From an uncultured beta proteobacterium (GTDB taxonomy: Bacteria; Pseudomonadota; Gammaproteobacteria; Burkholderiales; Rhodocyclaceae), in the NCBI GenBank assembly GCA_903932755.1, contig CAIZHL010000413.1:1-5185 (forward strand): a stretch of DNA of 5,185 nt, written 5' to 3'. The notes below the pieces were generated by a model, which did not search any database, was not told the origin of the DNA, and saw only the letters and a list, made by a program, of their open reading frames with translations. Positions 1 through 5,185 of this stretch are shown here, piece after piece. The translations under genes and the position numbers were made by a program. How positions within the stretch are numbered: the first letter of the stretch is position 1; every line of letters starts with the position of its first letter.

Positions 1-123
1 CAGGCTGCCGCTGCAACTGGCTCCGCCCGGTACCGCCGCGACGTCCTTGCCGCCGGCAGCGGCAAGATCTTCCGCCAACAGGGCTTCAAGGCCGCGCGGG
101 CAGGTGGTGAAATAGTGGTTCAA
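1..123 (-). CDS. rlmL: RlmL-like 23S rRNA guanine-N2 methyltransferase, N-terminal fragment (runs off left edge)
   Basis: The 41 visible codons begin (M)NHYFTTCPRGLEALLAEDL and continue to an AVPGGASCSGSL segment. This matches the start of THUMP-domain, SAM-dependent RNA methyltransferases of the RlmL/YcbY type, where an F-T-x-C-P-R-G-L-E-x-L-L-x-E-x-L stretch opens the ferredoxin-like region before THUMP. By family knowledge these enzymes make N2-methylguanosine in 23S rRNA (G2445 in E. coli). The start is placed at TTG (bases 123-121), because no in-frame ATG or GTG occurs in the roughly 19 codons upstream and a CGGA element lies 8 bases before it. The frame stays open to base 1. It lies 55 bases downstream of hemJ on the same strand, so co-transcription is plausible. 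THUMP and the methyltransferase domain are outside the window, so RlmL versus a related paralogue cannot be decided. Confidence 0.75.
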   Translation of the reverse strand, partial: MNHYFTTCPRGLEALLAEDLAAAGGKDVAAVPGGASCSGSL

Positions 124-178
124 GGCGGATGTCCGTGAGTGGGGCTCGGTGCCGGGGCGATGGCGGTTGCGGGCGGGC

Positions 179-595
179 CTAGAACGGCTTGACCACGACC
201 AGGATGCAGACGGCGATCAGCGCCAGCACCGGAATTTCGTTGAAGAAGCGGAACCACACGTGCGACTTCATCGCGCTGCCGTCGGCGAACTCGGCGAGCA
301 GCATGCCGCACCAGACGTGATAGGCGACCAGGCCGATCACCAGCGCGGTCTTGGCATGCAGCCAGCCGCCGCCGAAGCCGTAGCCGAACCACAGCCAGAA
401 GCCCAGCCCGATGGCCAGCACGGCCAGCGGCGTGATGAAGCGATACAGCTTGCGCGCCATCAGCAGCAGGCGCTCGCGTTCGGCGCGGCTGTCGGCCGGC
501 ACCATGGCGAGGTTCACGAATATGCGCGGGAGGTAGAACAGCCCGGCGAACCAGCTGGTGACGAAGACGATGTGAAAGGCTTTTATCCAGAGCAT
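179..595 (-). CDS. hemJ: HemJ, protoporphyrinogen IX oxidase (CopD-like membrane protein)
   Basis: This 138-residue integral membrane protein is of usual HemJ length. The family oxidises protoporphyrinogen IX to protoporphyrin IX at the inner membrane, the penultimate step of haem synthesis in bacteria lacking HemG and HemY. Visible family features are MLWIKAFHIV with the conserved N-terminal His8 (proposed haem ligand in the family), the W-F-A-G-L-F-Y-L-P-R-I-F-V segment (residues 15-27), HAKTAL (80-85) with Lys82, and FFNEIP (117-122). Four hydrophobic segments fall near residues 3-22, 53-73, 84-102 and 120-136. The ATG at 595 is chosen because it begins the conserved segment and has GGGA 5 bases upstream (bases 604-601); the frame is open further upstream, but that part is a shadow of the SDR gene. 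The start overlaps the last 13 bases of the SDR gene, implying translational coupling. PGAP-style naming might be simply 'CopD family protein'. Confidence 0.9.
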   Translation of the reverse strand: MLWIKAFHIVFVTSWFAGLFYLPRIFVNLAMVPADSRAERERLLLMARKLYRFITPLAVLAIGLGFWLWFGYGFGGGWLHAKTALVIGLVAYHVWCGMLLAEFADGSAMKSHVWFRFFNEIPVLALIAVCILVVVKPF

Positions 596-1476
596 GGTGT
601 TCCCGAGTGTTGTTGGGCAGCTGCAATGCCGGTCGCGACGTCCGGGTAGCGCAAACGCAGGCGCAGCTCCCGCTTCATGCGGGTGTTGTCGAGGCGGCGC
701 GATTCGGCCATGAAGGACCACTGCATCGGCGGTACGCTGCGGCGCACGTCCTCGCGCGGCAGGCGCGGTGCGCGCGGCAGGGCAAAGGCGTCGGCCAGCG
801 CGTCGAACCACTCGCCCATCGCCAGCGACGAGTCGTCGCTGATGTTGTAGGTCCGGTTGGCTCCCGCCCGAGTCAGCGCCGCAATGCAGGCGCGACCGAG
901 GTCGGCGGCATGGATGTGGTTGGTGTGGCTGTCCTCCGCGGGCAGCATCAGCGGCAGTCCCTTGTGCAGCCGCTCGAGTGGCAACCGGTCCTCGGCATAG
1001 ATGCCCGGCGCGCGCAGGATGCTGATCCGGCAAGGACGTCCGCGCTGGCGGCCGAAGCGGCGCAGGCGCTGCTCGGCATCCACCCGCCGTGCCGCCCGCG
1101 CCGACTGTGCCGCAGGAGTTCGCGCCTCGCTGACCCGGGCGCCGCCGCAGTCGCCATAGACGCCGCTGGTGCTGATGTACACCAGTTGCCGTGGTAGACT
1201 TTTTCCGCGCTGCAAGGCGGCAATCAGGTTTCGCGTGCGCGGGTCGCCGCTTCCCTGCGGCGGCGGCGGGGCGCTGTGAATCACGGCATCGGCGATGCCG
1301 GCCAGTCGTCTCAGGCTGTCGGGACGGTCGAGATCGCCTTCGATTTGCGTGACGCCCAGCGCTTCCAGTTGCGGGTCATGCCGGCGCACCAGGGCCAGCA
1401 CCTGCCAGCGCCGCACGAGTTGTGGCAGCGCGCGGCGCATGACGTCACCGCAGCCAATGATCAGCAATCTACGCAT
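583..1476 (-). CDS. Atypical SDR-family NAD(P)-binding epimerase/dehydratase-like protein (YeeZ-like)
   Basis: This is a 297-residue cytoplasmic protein with an N-terminal Rossmann fold: beta strand MRRLLIIGCGDVMRR (residues 1-15, glycine-rich turn at 8-10), acidic strand end EGDLD (46-50), VIHSAP (65-70) and LVYISTSGVYGDCGG (98-112). Later extended-SDR landmarks are ILRAPGIYA (153-161), NHIHAADLGRA (186-196) and TYNISDDSSLAMGEWFDALA (209-228). The C-terminal SRRLDNTRMKREL stretch (259-271) is typical of the NAD-dependent epimerase/dehydratase group related to E. coli YeeZ. The usual YxxxK pair is not present where expected: the sequence there reads SARAARRVDAEQRL. Substrate is unknown. The start at ATG 1476 puts the Rossmann strand at the extreme N-terminus, as usual; an upstream ATG at 1545 would add 23 Arg-rich residues read from the repeat of the opposite gene. 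No strong Shine-Dalgarno is visible. It is the first gene of a leftward unit with hemJ. Confidence 0.87.
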   Translation of the reverse strand: MRRLLIIGCGDVMRRALPQLVRRWQVLALVRRHDPQLEALGVTQIEGDLDRPDSLRRLAGIADAVIHSAPPPPQGSGDPRTRNLIAALQRGKSLPRQLVYISTSGVYGDCGGARVSEARTPAAQSARAARRVDAEQRLRRFGRQRGRPCRISILRAPGIYAEDRLPLERLHKGLPLMLPAEDSHTNHIHAADLGRACIAALTRAGANRTYNISDDSSLAMGEWFDALADAFALPRAPRLPREDVRRSVPPMQWSFMAESRRLDNTRMKRELRLRLRYPDVATGIAAAQQHSGTPCSG

Positions 1477-1490
1477 CGGACAATTATCGC
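1477..1490. promoter_or_regulatory. 14-base divergent intergenic gap between SDR gene and reductase gene
   Basis: The two ATG starts face away from each other with only 14 bases between, including the sole AT-rich patch nearby (ACAATTAT). Promoters and leaders of both transcripts must therefore extend into the neighbouring coding sequences. I cannot assign convincing -35/-10 pairs in either direction; the entry marks the layout, not a proven promoter. Confidence 0.35.
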
Positions 1491-2552
1491 ATGGCCCCAG
1501 TCGCTCCCTCAGTCGCCCCCTCGGTTGCCTCCTCAGTGGCGTCATTTCGCGTCACCCTCCAGCCCAGCGGGCACAGCTTCAGCACCGACGGCAGCGACTC
1601 CGTCCTGCAGGCGGCGCTCGACGCCGGACTGACCCTGCCCTACGGCTGCCGCAACGGCGCCTGCGGCGCCTGCAAGGGCAAGGTGCTCGACGGCCTGGTG
1701 GATCATGGTGCGGCGCAGGACCAGGCCTTGCCGACGTCGGATCGCGCCGGCGGCCTGGCGTTGTTTTGTTGCGCCAAACCGATCACCGACCTGGTGCTCG
1801 AATGCCGCGAGGTCGGCACGGCCAAGGACATTCCGGTCAAGATCATGCCTTGCAGGGTGCAGAAGATTGAACGCGTGGCGGACGACGTGATCATCCTGAG
1901 CCTCAAGCTGCCGGCCAACGAGCGACTGCAGTTTCTTGCCGGCCAGTACATCGAGTTTCTCCTGAAAGACGGCAAACGCCGCGCCTTTTCCATCGCCAAT
2001 GCGCCGCATGACGATGGCTTCCTGCAACTGCACATCCGCCTGATCGGCGGCGGCGAGTTCACCGGCCATGTGTTCGGCGCCATGAAGGAAAAGGACATCC
2101 TGCGCTTCCAGGGACCGTACGGCAGCTTCTTCCTGCGCGAGGAATCGACCAAGCCGGTGATCCTGCTTGCCGGCGGTACGGGCTTCGCGCCGATCAAGGC
2201 CATCGTCGAGCATGCCATGCACAACAACATCAGGCGCCCGCTGGAAATCTACTGGGGTGCGCGCAATCGCGGCGGCCTTTACTTGCCGGATCTGCCCTCA
2301 GGCTGGGCCGCTGCGCACAGCCAAATCCGGTATGTGCCGGTGCTTTCCGAGGCGACTGCAGAGGACGCCTGGCAGGGGCGTTGCGGTCTGGTGCATCGCG
2401 CGGTGCTGGAAGACCATGCCGATCTTTCCGCCCATCAGGTGTATGCCTGCGGGGCGCCGGCCATGATCGATGCCGCGCGCGCCGAATTTGCCGCGGCGGG
2501 CTTGCCGGCCGAGGAGTTCTTTGCCGACGCTTTTACGTTCGCGGCGGGCTGA
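1491..2552 (+). CDS. 2Fe-2S ferredoxin / FAD / NAD(P)H oxidoreductase (CDP-6-deoxy-delta-3,4-glucoseen reductase-like)
   Basis: This 353-residue soluble electron-transfer flavoprotein has three domains. Residues about 18-105 are a plant-type ferredoxin with cluster ligands C53, C58, C61 (CRNGACGAC) and C93 in LFCCAKP. Residues about 118-220 are the FAD-binding barrel with RAFS (164-167) and GPYGSFFLRE (208-217). Residues about 222-350 are the NAD(P)H domain with LLAGGTGFAPIKAI (225-238), YACGAPAMI (318-326) and the C-terminal EEFFADAF (341-348). Such proteins pass electrons from NAD(P)H via FAD and 2Fe-2S to an oxygenase or dehydratase partner. The common database label comes from AscD of deoxysugar synthesis, but no sugar gene is nearby, so the real partner is unknown. 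The ATG start gives a repetitive (P/S)VA(P/S) leader before the first ferredoxin strand; an in-frame GTG at 1536 would start at ASFRVTLQ and give 338 residues. A weak GGA lies 10 bases before the ATG, and nothing better precedes the GTG. Confidence 0.9.
   Translation: MAPVAPSVAPSVASSVASFRVTLQPSGHSFSTDGSDSVLQAALDAGLTLPYGCRNGACGACKGKVLDGLVDHGAAQDQALPTSDRAGGLALFCCAKPITDLVLECREVGTAKDIPVKIMPCRVQKIERVADDVIILSLKLPANERLQFLAGQYIEFLLKDGKRRAFSIANAPHDDGFLQLHIRLIGGGEFTGHVFGAMKEKDILRFQGPYGSFFLREESTKPVILLAGGTGFAPIKAIVEHAMHNNIRRPLEIYWGARNRGGLYLPDLPSGWAAAHSQIRYVPVLSEATAEDAWQGRCGLVHRAVLEDHADLSAHQVYACGAPAMIDAARAEFAAAGLPAEEFFADAFTFAAG
1498..1545 (+). repeat. Degenerate 12-base tandem repeat, four units
   Basis: The four consecutive units are CAGTCGCTCCCT, CAGTCGCCCCCT, CGGTTGCCTCCT and CAGTGGCGTCAT. 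Read in the reductase frame they encode PVAP, SVAP, SVAS, SVAS. The similarity decays from left to right. On the opposite strand the units give purine-rich AGGGAG, AGGGGG and AGGAGG cores, within the likely upstream region of the SDR gene. The repeat sits before the ferredoxin fold and looks like a small expansion at or near the translation start. Confidence 0.7.
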
Positions 2553-2576
2553 TTAGTCGGCGTTGGCGGTACGGCG
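2553..2576. other. 24-base convergent gap between reductase gene and livF
   Basis: The reductase gene and livF end tail to tail here. A small inverted repeat, CGGCG (2572-2576) and CGCCG (2582-2586) around a 5-base loop, overlaps the livF stop, but no T-run follows on either strand. I therefore do not call an intrinsic terminator; termination may rely on Rho or on transcripts running into the opposite gene. Confidence 0.5.
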
Positions 2577-3308
2577 TCATTCGCCGAGATAGGCCGCGCG
2601 CACGCGCGAATCGGCGAGCAGTGCGGCGGAAGTGTCCGCCAGGGTGATCAGGCCGCTTTCCATGACATAACCGCGCGAACAGACTTCCAGCGCGAGCTTG
2701 GCGTTTTGTTCGACCAAAAGGATGGTCATGCCCTCGGCGGCGACCATCCGCACCACTTCAAAGACCTTTTCCACCATCAGCGGCGCCAGGCCCATCGAAG
2801 GCTCGTCGAGCAGCAGCAGCTTCGGCCGGCCCATCAGCGCGCGACCGATGGCGAGCATCTGCTGTTCGCCGCCGGAGAGCGTGCCGGCCACCTGCGCGGC
2901 GCGCTCCTTGAGCCGCGGCAGGAGGCTGTAGATGTGCTCGAGGTCGTCGCCGATGGCGGACGTGTCGTTGCGGTGGTAAGCGCCCATGGCGAGGTTTTCG
3001 GCGATCGTCAGACGGGCGAAAATGCCGCGGCCCTCCGGCACCAGGGCCAGTCCCTTGCCGATCAGGTCGTGGCTGGGGAGCGCATCGATGCGCTCCCTGC
3101 CATAGTGGATCTCGCCGCTGGAGGGGATCATGCGCGCAAGCGCCTTAAGCGTCGAAGTTTTGCCCGCGCCATTGGCGCCGATCAGGCAGACGATCTCGTT
3201 TTGCTCCACGGCGAAGGAGATACCCTTGACGGCGGCAATGCCGCCGTAGCGAACCTGCAGGTTCATTACGGCCAATATCGAAGAGGCCGCTGCGCTCGAC
3301 AAAGGCAT
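2577..3308 (-). CDS. livF: LivF-type ATP-binding protein of a branched-chain amino acid type ABC importer
   Basis: This 243-residue cytoplasmic ATPase is the second nucleotide-binding subunit of a HAAT-family (Liv) importer. Walker A is GANGAGKT (residues 44-51), the signature is LSGGEQQ (144-150) and Walker B is LLLLDEP (164-170). LivF-specific features are VPEGRGIF (90-97) where other ABC ATPases have the Q-loop, and VEQNA (199-203) where they have the H-loop His. It closes with the typical VRAAYLGE. Length fits LivF (about 235-245). The ATG at 3308 is preferred because it keeps the first beta strand (ILAVMNLQVRYGG); the next ATG at 3266 would cut it. No Shine-Dalgarno is seen, and the start lies one base after the livG stop (TGA-C-ATG), so translation by reinitiation is likely. 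It is the last gene of the operon and converges on the reductase gene 24 bases away. Substrate could be branched-chain amino acids or, as for many paralogues, other organic solutes. Confidence 0.93.
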   Translation of the reverse strand: MPLSSAAASSILAVMNLQVRYGGIAAVKGISFAVEQNEIVCLIGANGAGKTSTLKALARMIPSSGEIHYGRERIDALPSHDLIGKGLALVPEGRGIFARLTIAENLAMGAYHRNDTSAIGDDLEHIYSLLPRLKERAAQVAGTLSGGEQQMLAIGRALMGRPKLLLLDEPSMGLAPLMVEKVFEVVRMVAAEGMTILLVEQNAKLALEVCSRGYVMESGLITLADTSAALLADSRVRAAYLGE

Positions 3309-3309
3309 G

Positions 3310-4077
3310 TCAGTGGGAGGTGCCAAGATAGGCCTCGATGACTTTCGGGTTGGCGCGCACCGCCTCGGGCACGTCCTCGGCAATCTTCTGGCCATAGTCG
3401 AGCACGGCGACGCGGTCGCACAGGCCGAGCACCAGCTTGACGTCGTGTTCGATCAGCAGCACGGTGAGTCCGTCGCGGCGCAGGCCCTCGATCAGGTCGC
3501 GCAAGCCGGCCGTCTCGGTGGCGTTCATGCCGGCGGCCGGTTCGTCGAGCGCCAGCAGCTTCGGTTCGGTGGCCAGTGCGCGGGCGATTTCGAGCCGCCG
3601 CTGGTCGCCGTAGGATAGATGCCGCGCCAGATCGTCGGTGCGGTCGGCGATGCCGACGTAATGCAGCAACTCGTCGGCGCGGCGGCGGATCGCCGCTTCC
3701 TCGGTGCGTTCGGCGCGGGTGCGCAGCATGGCGCCGAAGACGCCGGCGCGGGTGCGCACATGGCGGCCGACCATCACGTTCTCGCGCGCGGTCATGTTGC
3801 CGAAGAGCCGGATGTTCTGGAAGGTCCGCGCGATTCCTGCGGCGGCGACCTCGTGGGGACTTTCCAGGCGCAAGGGCGAGCCGGAAAACAGCACTTCGCC
3901 GCCATCGCGCGGATAGAGTCCGGTGAACACGTTGAACAGCGTGGTCTTGCCGGCGCCATTGGGCCCGATCAGGCCGTAGATCTCGCCGCTCCTGATGGTC
4001 AGCGAGACATCCTTCAGCGCCTGTACGCCGCCGAATCGCTTGTCGATGGCACGGGCCTCAAGCAGGATGTCAGGCAT
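3310..4077 (-). CDS. livG: LivG-type ATP-binding protein of a branched-chain amino acid type ABC importer
   Basis: This 255-residue cytoplasmic ATPase pairs with LivF to power import through the LivH/LivM permease. Motifs in order: RFGGVQALKDVSL (residues 14-26), Walker A GPNGAGKT (38-45), Q-loop RTFQNIRLF (84-92, Gln87), signature LSYGDQR (154-160), Walker B LLALDEP (174-180, Asp178 and Glu179), AAGMNATET (181-189) typical of LivG, and the H-loop IEHD (209-212, His211). All catalytic residues are intact, and the length is that of the family. The C-terminal extension ending VIEAYLGTSH is the usual LivG tail. The ATG at 4077 has AGGG 7 bases upstream (4088-4085). It lies 24 bases after livM and 1 base before livF, consistent with one polycistronic message. 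Confidence 0.95.
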   Translation of the reverse strand: MPDILLEARAIDKRFGGVQALKDVSLTIRSGEIYGLIGPNGAGKTTLFNVFTGLYPRDGGEVLFSGSPLRLESPHEVAAAGIARTFQNIRLFGNMTARENVMVGRHVRTRAGVFGAMLRTRAERTEEAAIRRRADELLHYVGIADRTDDLARHLSYGDQRRLEIARALATEPKLLALDEPAAGMNATETAGLRDLIEGLRRDGLTVLLIEHDVKLVLGLCDRVAVLDYGQKIAEDVPEAVRANPKVIEAYLGTSH

Positions 4078-4101
4078 CGGGGAACCCTGGGGATTTTGAC
4101 T

Positions 4102-5169
4102 TCACGCCCGTCCCTCGCTCAACTCACGGCGATGCCGCGTTTCCGGCCAGAGGCCGGCGGGGCGGAAGCGCATGGTCAGCACCAGTGCCAGGCCGAAGAC
4201 CAGCATGCGCAGCACTTCGGGGTCGACCAGCATCCTGCCGAACAGGGCCATCTGCGCCGGTTCCACCGTATAGCGCAGGAGTTCGGGGACGAAGGAGAGC
4301 AGCACGGCGCCGGCGATCACGCCCCAGATGTTGCCCATGCCGCCCAGCACGACCATGGCCAGGATCATGATCGACTCGTTGAGGACGAAGCTTTCCGGGC
4401 TGACGAAGGTCTGCATCGCGGCGAACATGCCGCCGGCGATGCCGCCGAAGGAGGCGCCCATGGCGAAGGCCAGCAGTTTGATGTTGCGCGTGTTGATGCC
4501 GCTGGCCTTGGCCGCGATCTCGTCCTCGCGGATAGCGACCCAGGCGCGGCCGATGCGCGAATCCTGCAGGCGGCGGTTGATGATGATCACCGCCAGCAGC
4601 ACCAGCATCAGGAAATAGTAGTACTTGATCGGCCCGCTGAAGACCAGGCCGGCCAGCGTGTCGCTGCCCGCGAAATTTACCGGTCCGATCTGGAAGGAAT
4701 CGATGCGGTTGATACCTTTCGGGCCATTGGTGATGTTGATCGGATTGGACAGGTTGTTCATGAAAATGCGCACGATTTCGCCGAAGCCTAGCGTCACGAT
4801 CGCCAGGTAATCGCCGCGCAGGCGCAGGGTCGGCGCGCCGAGTATGACACCGGCAATGCAGGCGACGGCGGCTCCGATCGGCAGGATCACCCAGAACGGC
4901 AGGTGCAGTCCGAAATGCGGCGAGGCCAGCAGTGCGTAGACATAGGCTCCGACCGCATAGAAGGCGACGTAGCCGAGGTCGAGCAGGCCGGCGAAGCCGA
5001 CCACGATGTTGAGGCCCAGCGACAGCAGCACGAAGAGCACCGCGAAGTTCATGATGCGCACCCAGGCCGTACCGGCCGAGGCCAGGACGAAGGGCAGCGC
5101 GATCAGCGCGACGGCGATCAGCGCCAGGCCGAATTTTTCGCGGGGGCTCATGTCCTTCAGCATGCCCAT
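4102..5169 (-). CDS. livM: LivM-type permease of a branched-chain amino acid type ABC importer
   Basis: This 355-residue inner-membrane permease subunit would pair with LivH. Conserved LivM features are SLGLNIVVGFAGLLDLGYVA (residues 50-69), FYAVGAYVYALL (70-81), the LRLRGDYLAIVTLGFGEIVR segment (115-134), the SNPINITNGPKGI loop (141-153), RIGRAWVAIREDEIAAKASG (205-224, the coupling segment contacting the ATPases), and LGGMGNIWGVIAGA (275-288). About eight to ten hydrophobic segments are visible, starting near residue 13 and ending near 334. The tail RFRPAGLWPETRHRREL is the usual family ending. It lacks the long N-terminal extension of E. coli LivM, as in most LivM-like proteins. The first ATG is chosen because GGAG lies 8 bases before it (5181-5178) and it overlaps the presumed livH stop as TGATG; a second ATG two codons on is too far from that site. 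Confidence 0.94.
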   Translation of the reverse strand: MGMLKDMSPREKFGLALIAVALIALPFVLASAGTAWVRIMNFAVLFVLLSLGLNIVVGFAGLLDLGYVAFYAVGAYVYALLASPHFGLHLPFWVILPIGAAVACIAGVILGAPTLRLRGDYLAIVTLGFGEIVRIFMNNLSNPINITNGPKGINRIDSFQIGPVNFAGSDTLAGLVFSGPIKYYYFLMLVLLAVIIINRRLQDSRIGRAWVAIREDEIAAKASGINTRNIKLLAFAMGASFGGIAGGMFAAMQTFVSPESFVLNESIMILAMVVLGGMGNIWGVIAGAVLLSFVPELLRYTVEPAQMALFGRMLVDPEVLRMLVFGLALVLTMRFRPAGLWPETRHRRELSEGRA

Positions 5170-5185
5170 CAGGCGCGCTCCGAAA
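5169..5185 (-). CDS. livH: Probable C-terminal end of LivH-type permease (runs off right edge)
   Basis: Only the last four codons and the stop are in the window, reading SERA-stop, with TGA at 5171-5169 sharing its A with the livM ATG. The frame assignment rests on the standard livH-livM order in these operons, the TGATG coupling arrangement, and the resemblance to the short charged tails of LivH proteins. Too little sequence is present to prove identity. Confidence 0.4.

Noticed and set aside
124..178. Possible regulatory RNA or terminator between hemJ and the RlmL-like gene
   Set aside because: The 55 bases are GC-rich, but I found no convincing stem-loop with a T-run and no known motif.
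596..1033. Upstream extension of hemJ to ATG 1033
   Set aside because: The added part is the SDR gene read out of frame; HemJ homology begins at 595, where a ribosome site is present.
1542..2222. A 226-codon minus-strand open frame within the reductase gene
   Set aside because: It is antisense to a well-supported flavoprotein with all cofactor motifs in the other frame.
2572..2586. Short hairpin CGGCG-TCATT-CGCCG as a terminator
   Set aside because: The stem is only five pairs, it overlaps the livF stop, and no T-tract follows in either direction.
2706..3341. A 211-codon plus-strand open frame opposite livF
   Set aside because: It is a shadow of livF, with low-complexity composition and no recognisable motif.
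3619..4791. A 390-codon plus-strand open frame opposite livG and livM
   Set aside because: Its translation is rich in His, Gln, Asp and Ala with no domain-like pattern, as expected for the antisense of a GC-rich gene. The minus-strand frames carry full Liv motifs.

Overview
The window is GC-rich, tightly packed bacterial chromosome. Protein families and gene style suggest a betaproteobacterium, possibly related to the Rhodocyclales; that placement is an inference from recognised protein styles, not from a marker gene. There are seven protein genes that can be supported (two cut by the window edges), a possible further fragment at the right edge, no RNA genes, no mobile elements and no CRISPR. 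No gene-free stretch exceeds about 55 bases.

Left block (1-1476, minus strand), read from right to left: an atypical SDR-family NAD(P)-binding protein, then hemJ (protoporphyrinogen IX oxidase of the haem pathway), whose start lies inside the SDR gene's last codons, then the N-terminus of an RlmL-like 23S rRNA methyltransferase that runs off the left edge and appears to start with TTG. Spacing suggests one transcript.

Middle (1491-2552, plus strand): a three-domain reductase with a plant-type 2Fe-2S ferredoxin domain followed by FAD and NAD(P)H domains, of the type usually labelled CDP-6-deoxy-delta-3,4-glucoseen reductase. It begins only 14 bases from the start of the divergent SDR gene. 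Its first codons are a degenerate 12-base tandem repeat, so the promoters of both transcripts must overlap coding DNA.

Right block (2577-5185, minus strand): the end of a branched-chain amino acid type ABC importer operon in the order (livH)-livM-livG-livF. It contains one permease and both ATPases, tightly coupled (TGATG overlap, 24-base gap, 1-base gap). It ends convergently against the reductase gene with a 24-base gap. No periplasmic binding protein is visible, so the substrate cannot be fixed from this window.

Overall this is mostly ordinary housekeeping and transport content. I see no convincing new system. The points most worth a second look are the compact divergent start region with its repeat, the unassigned electron partner of the reductase, and the SDR protein without the usual catalytic Tyr/Lys.
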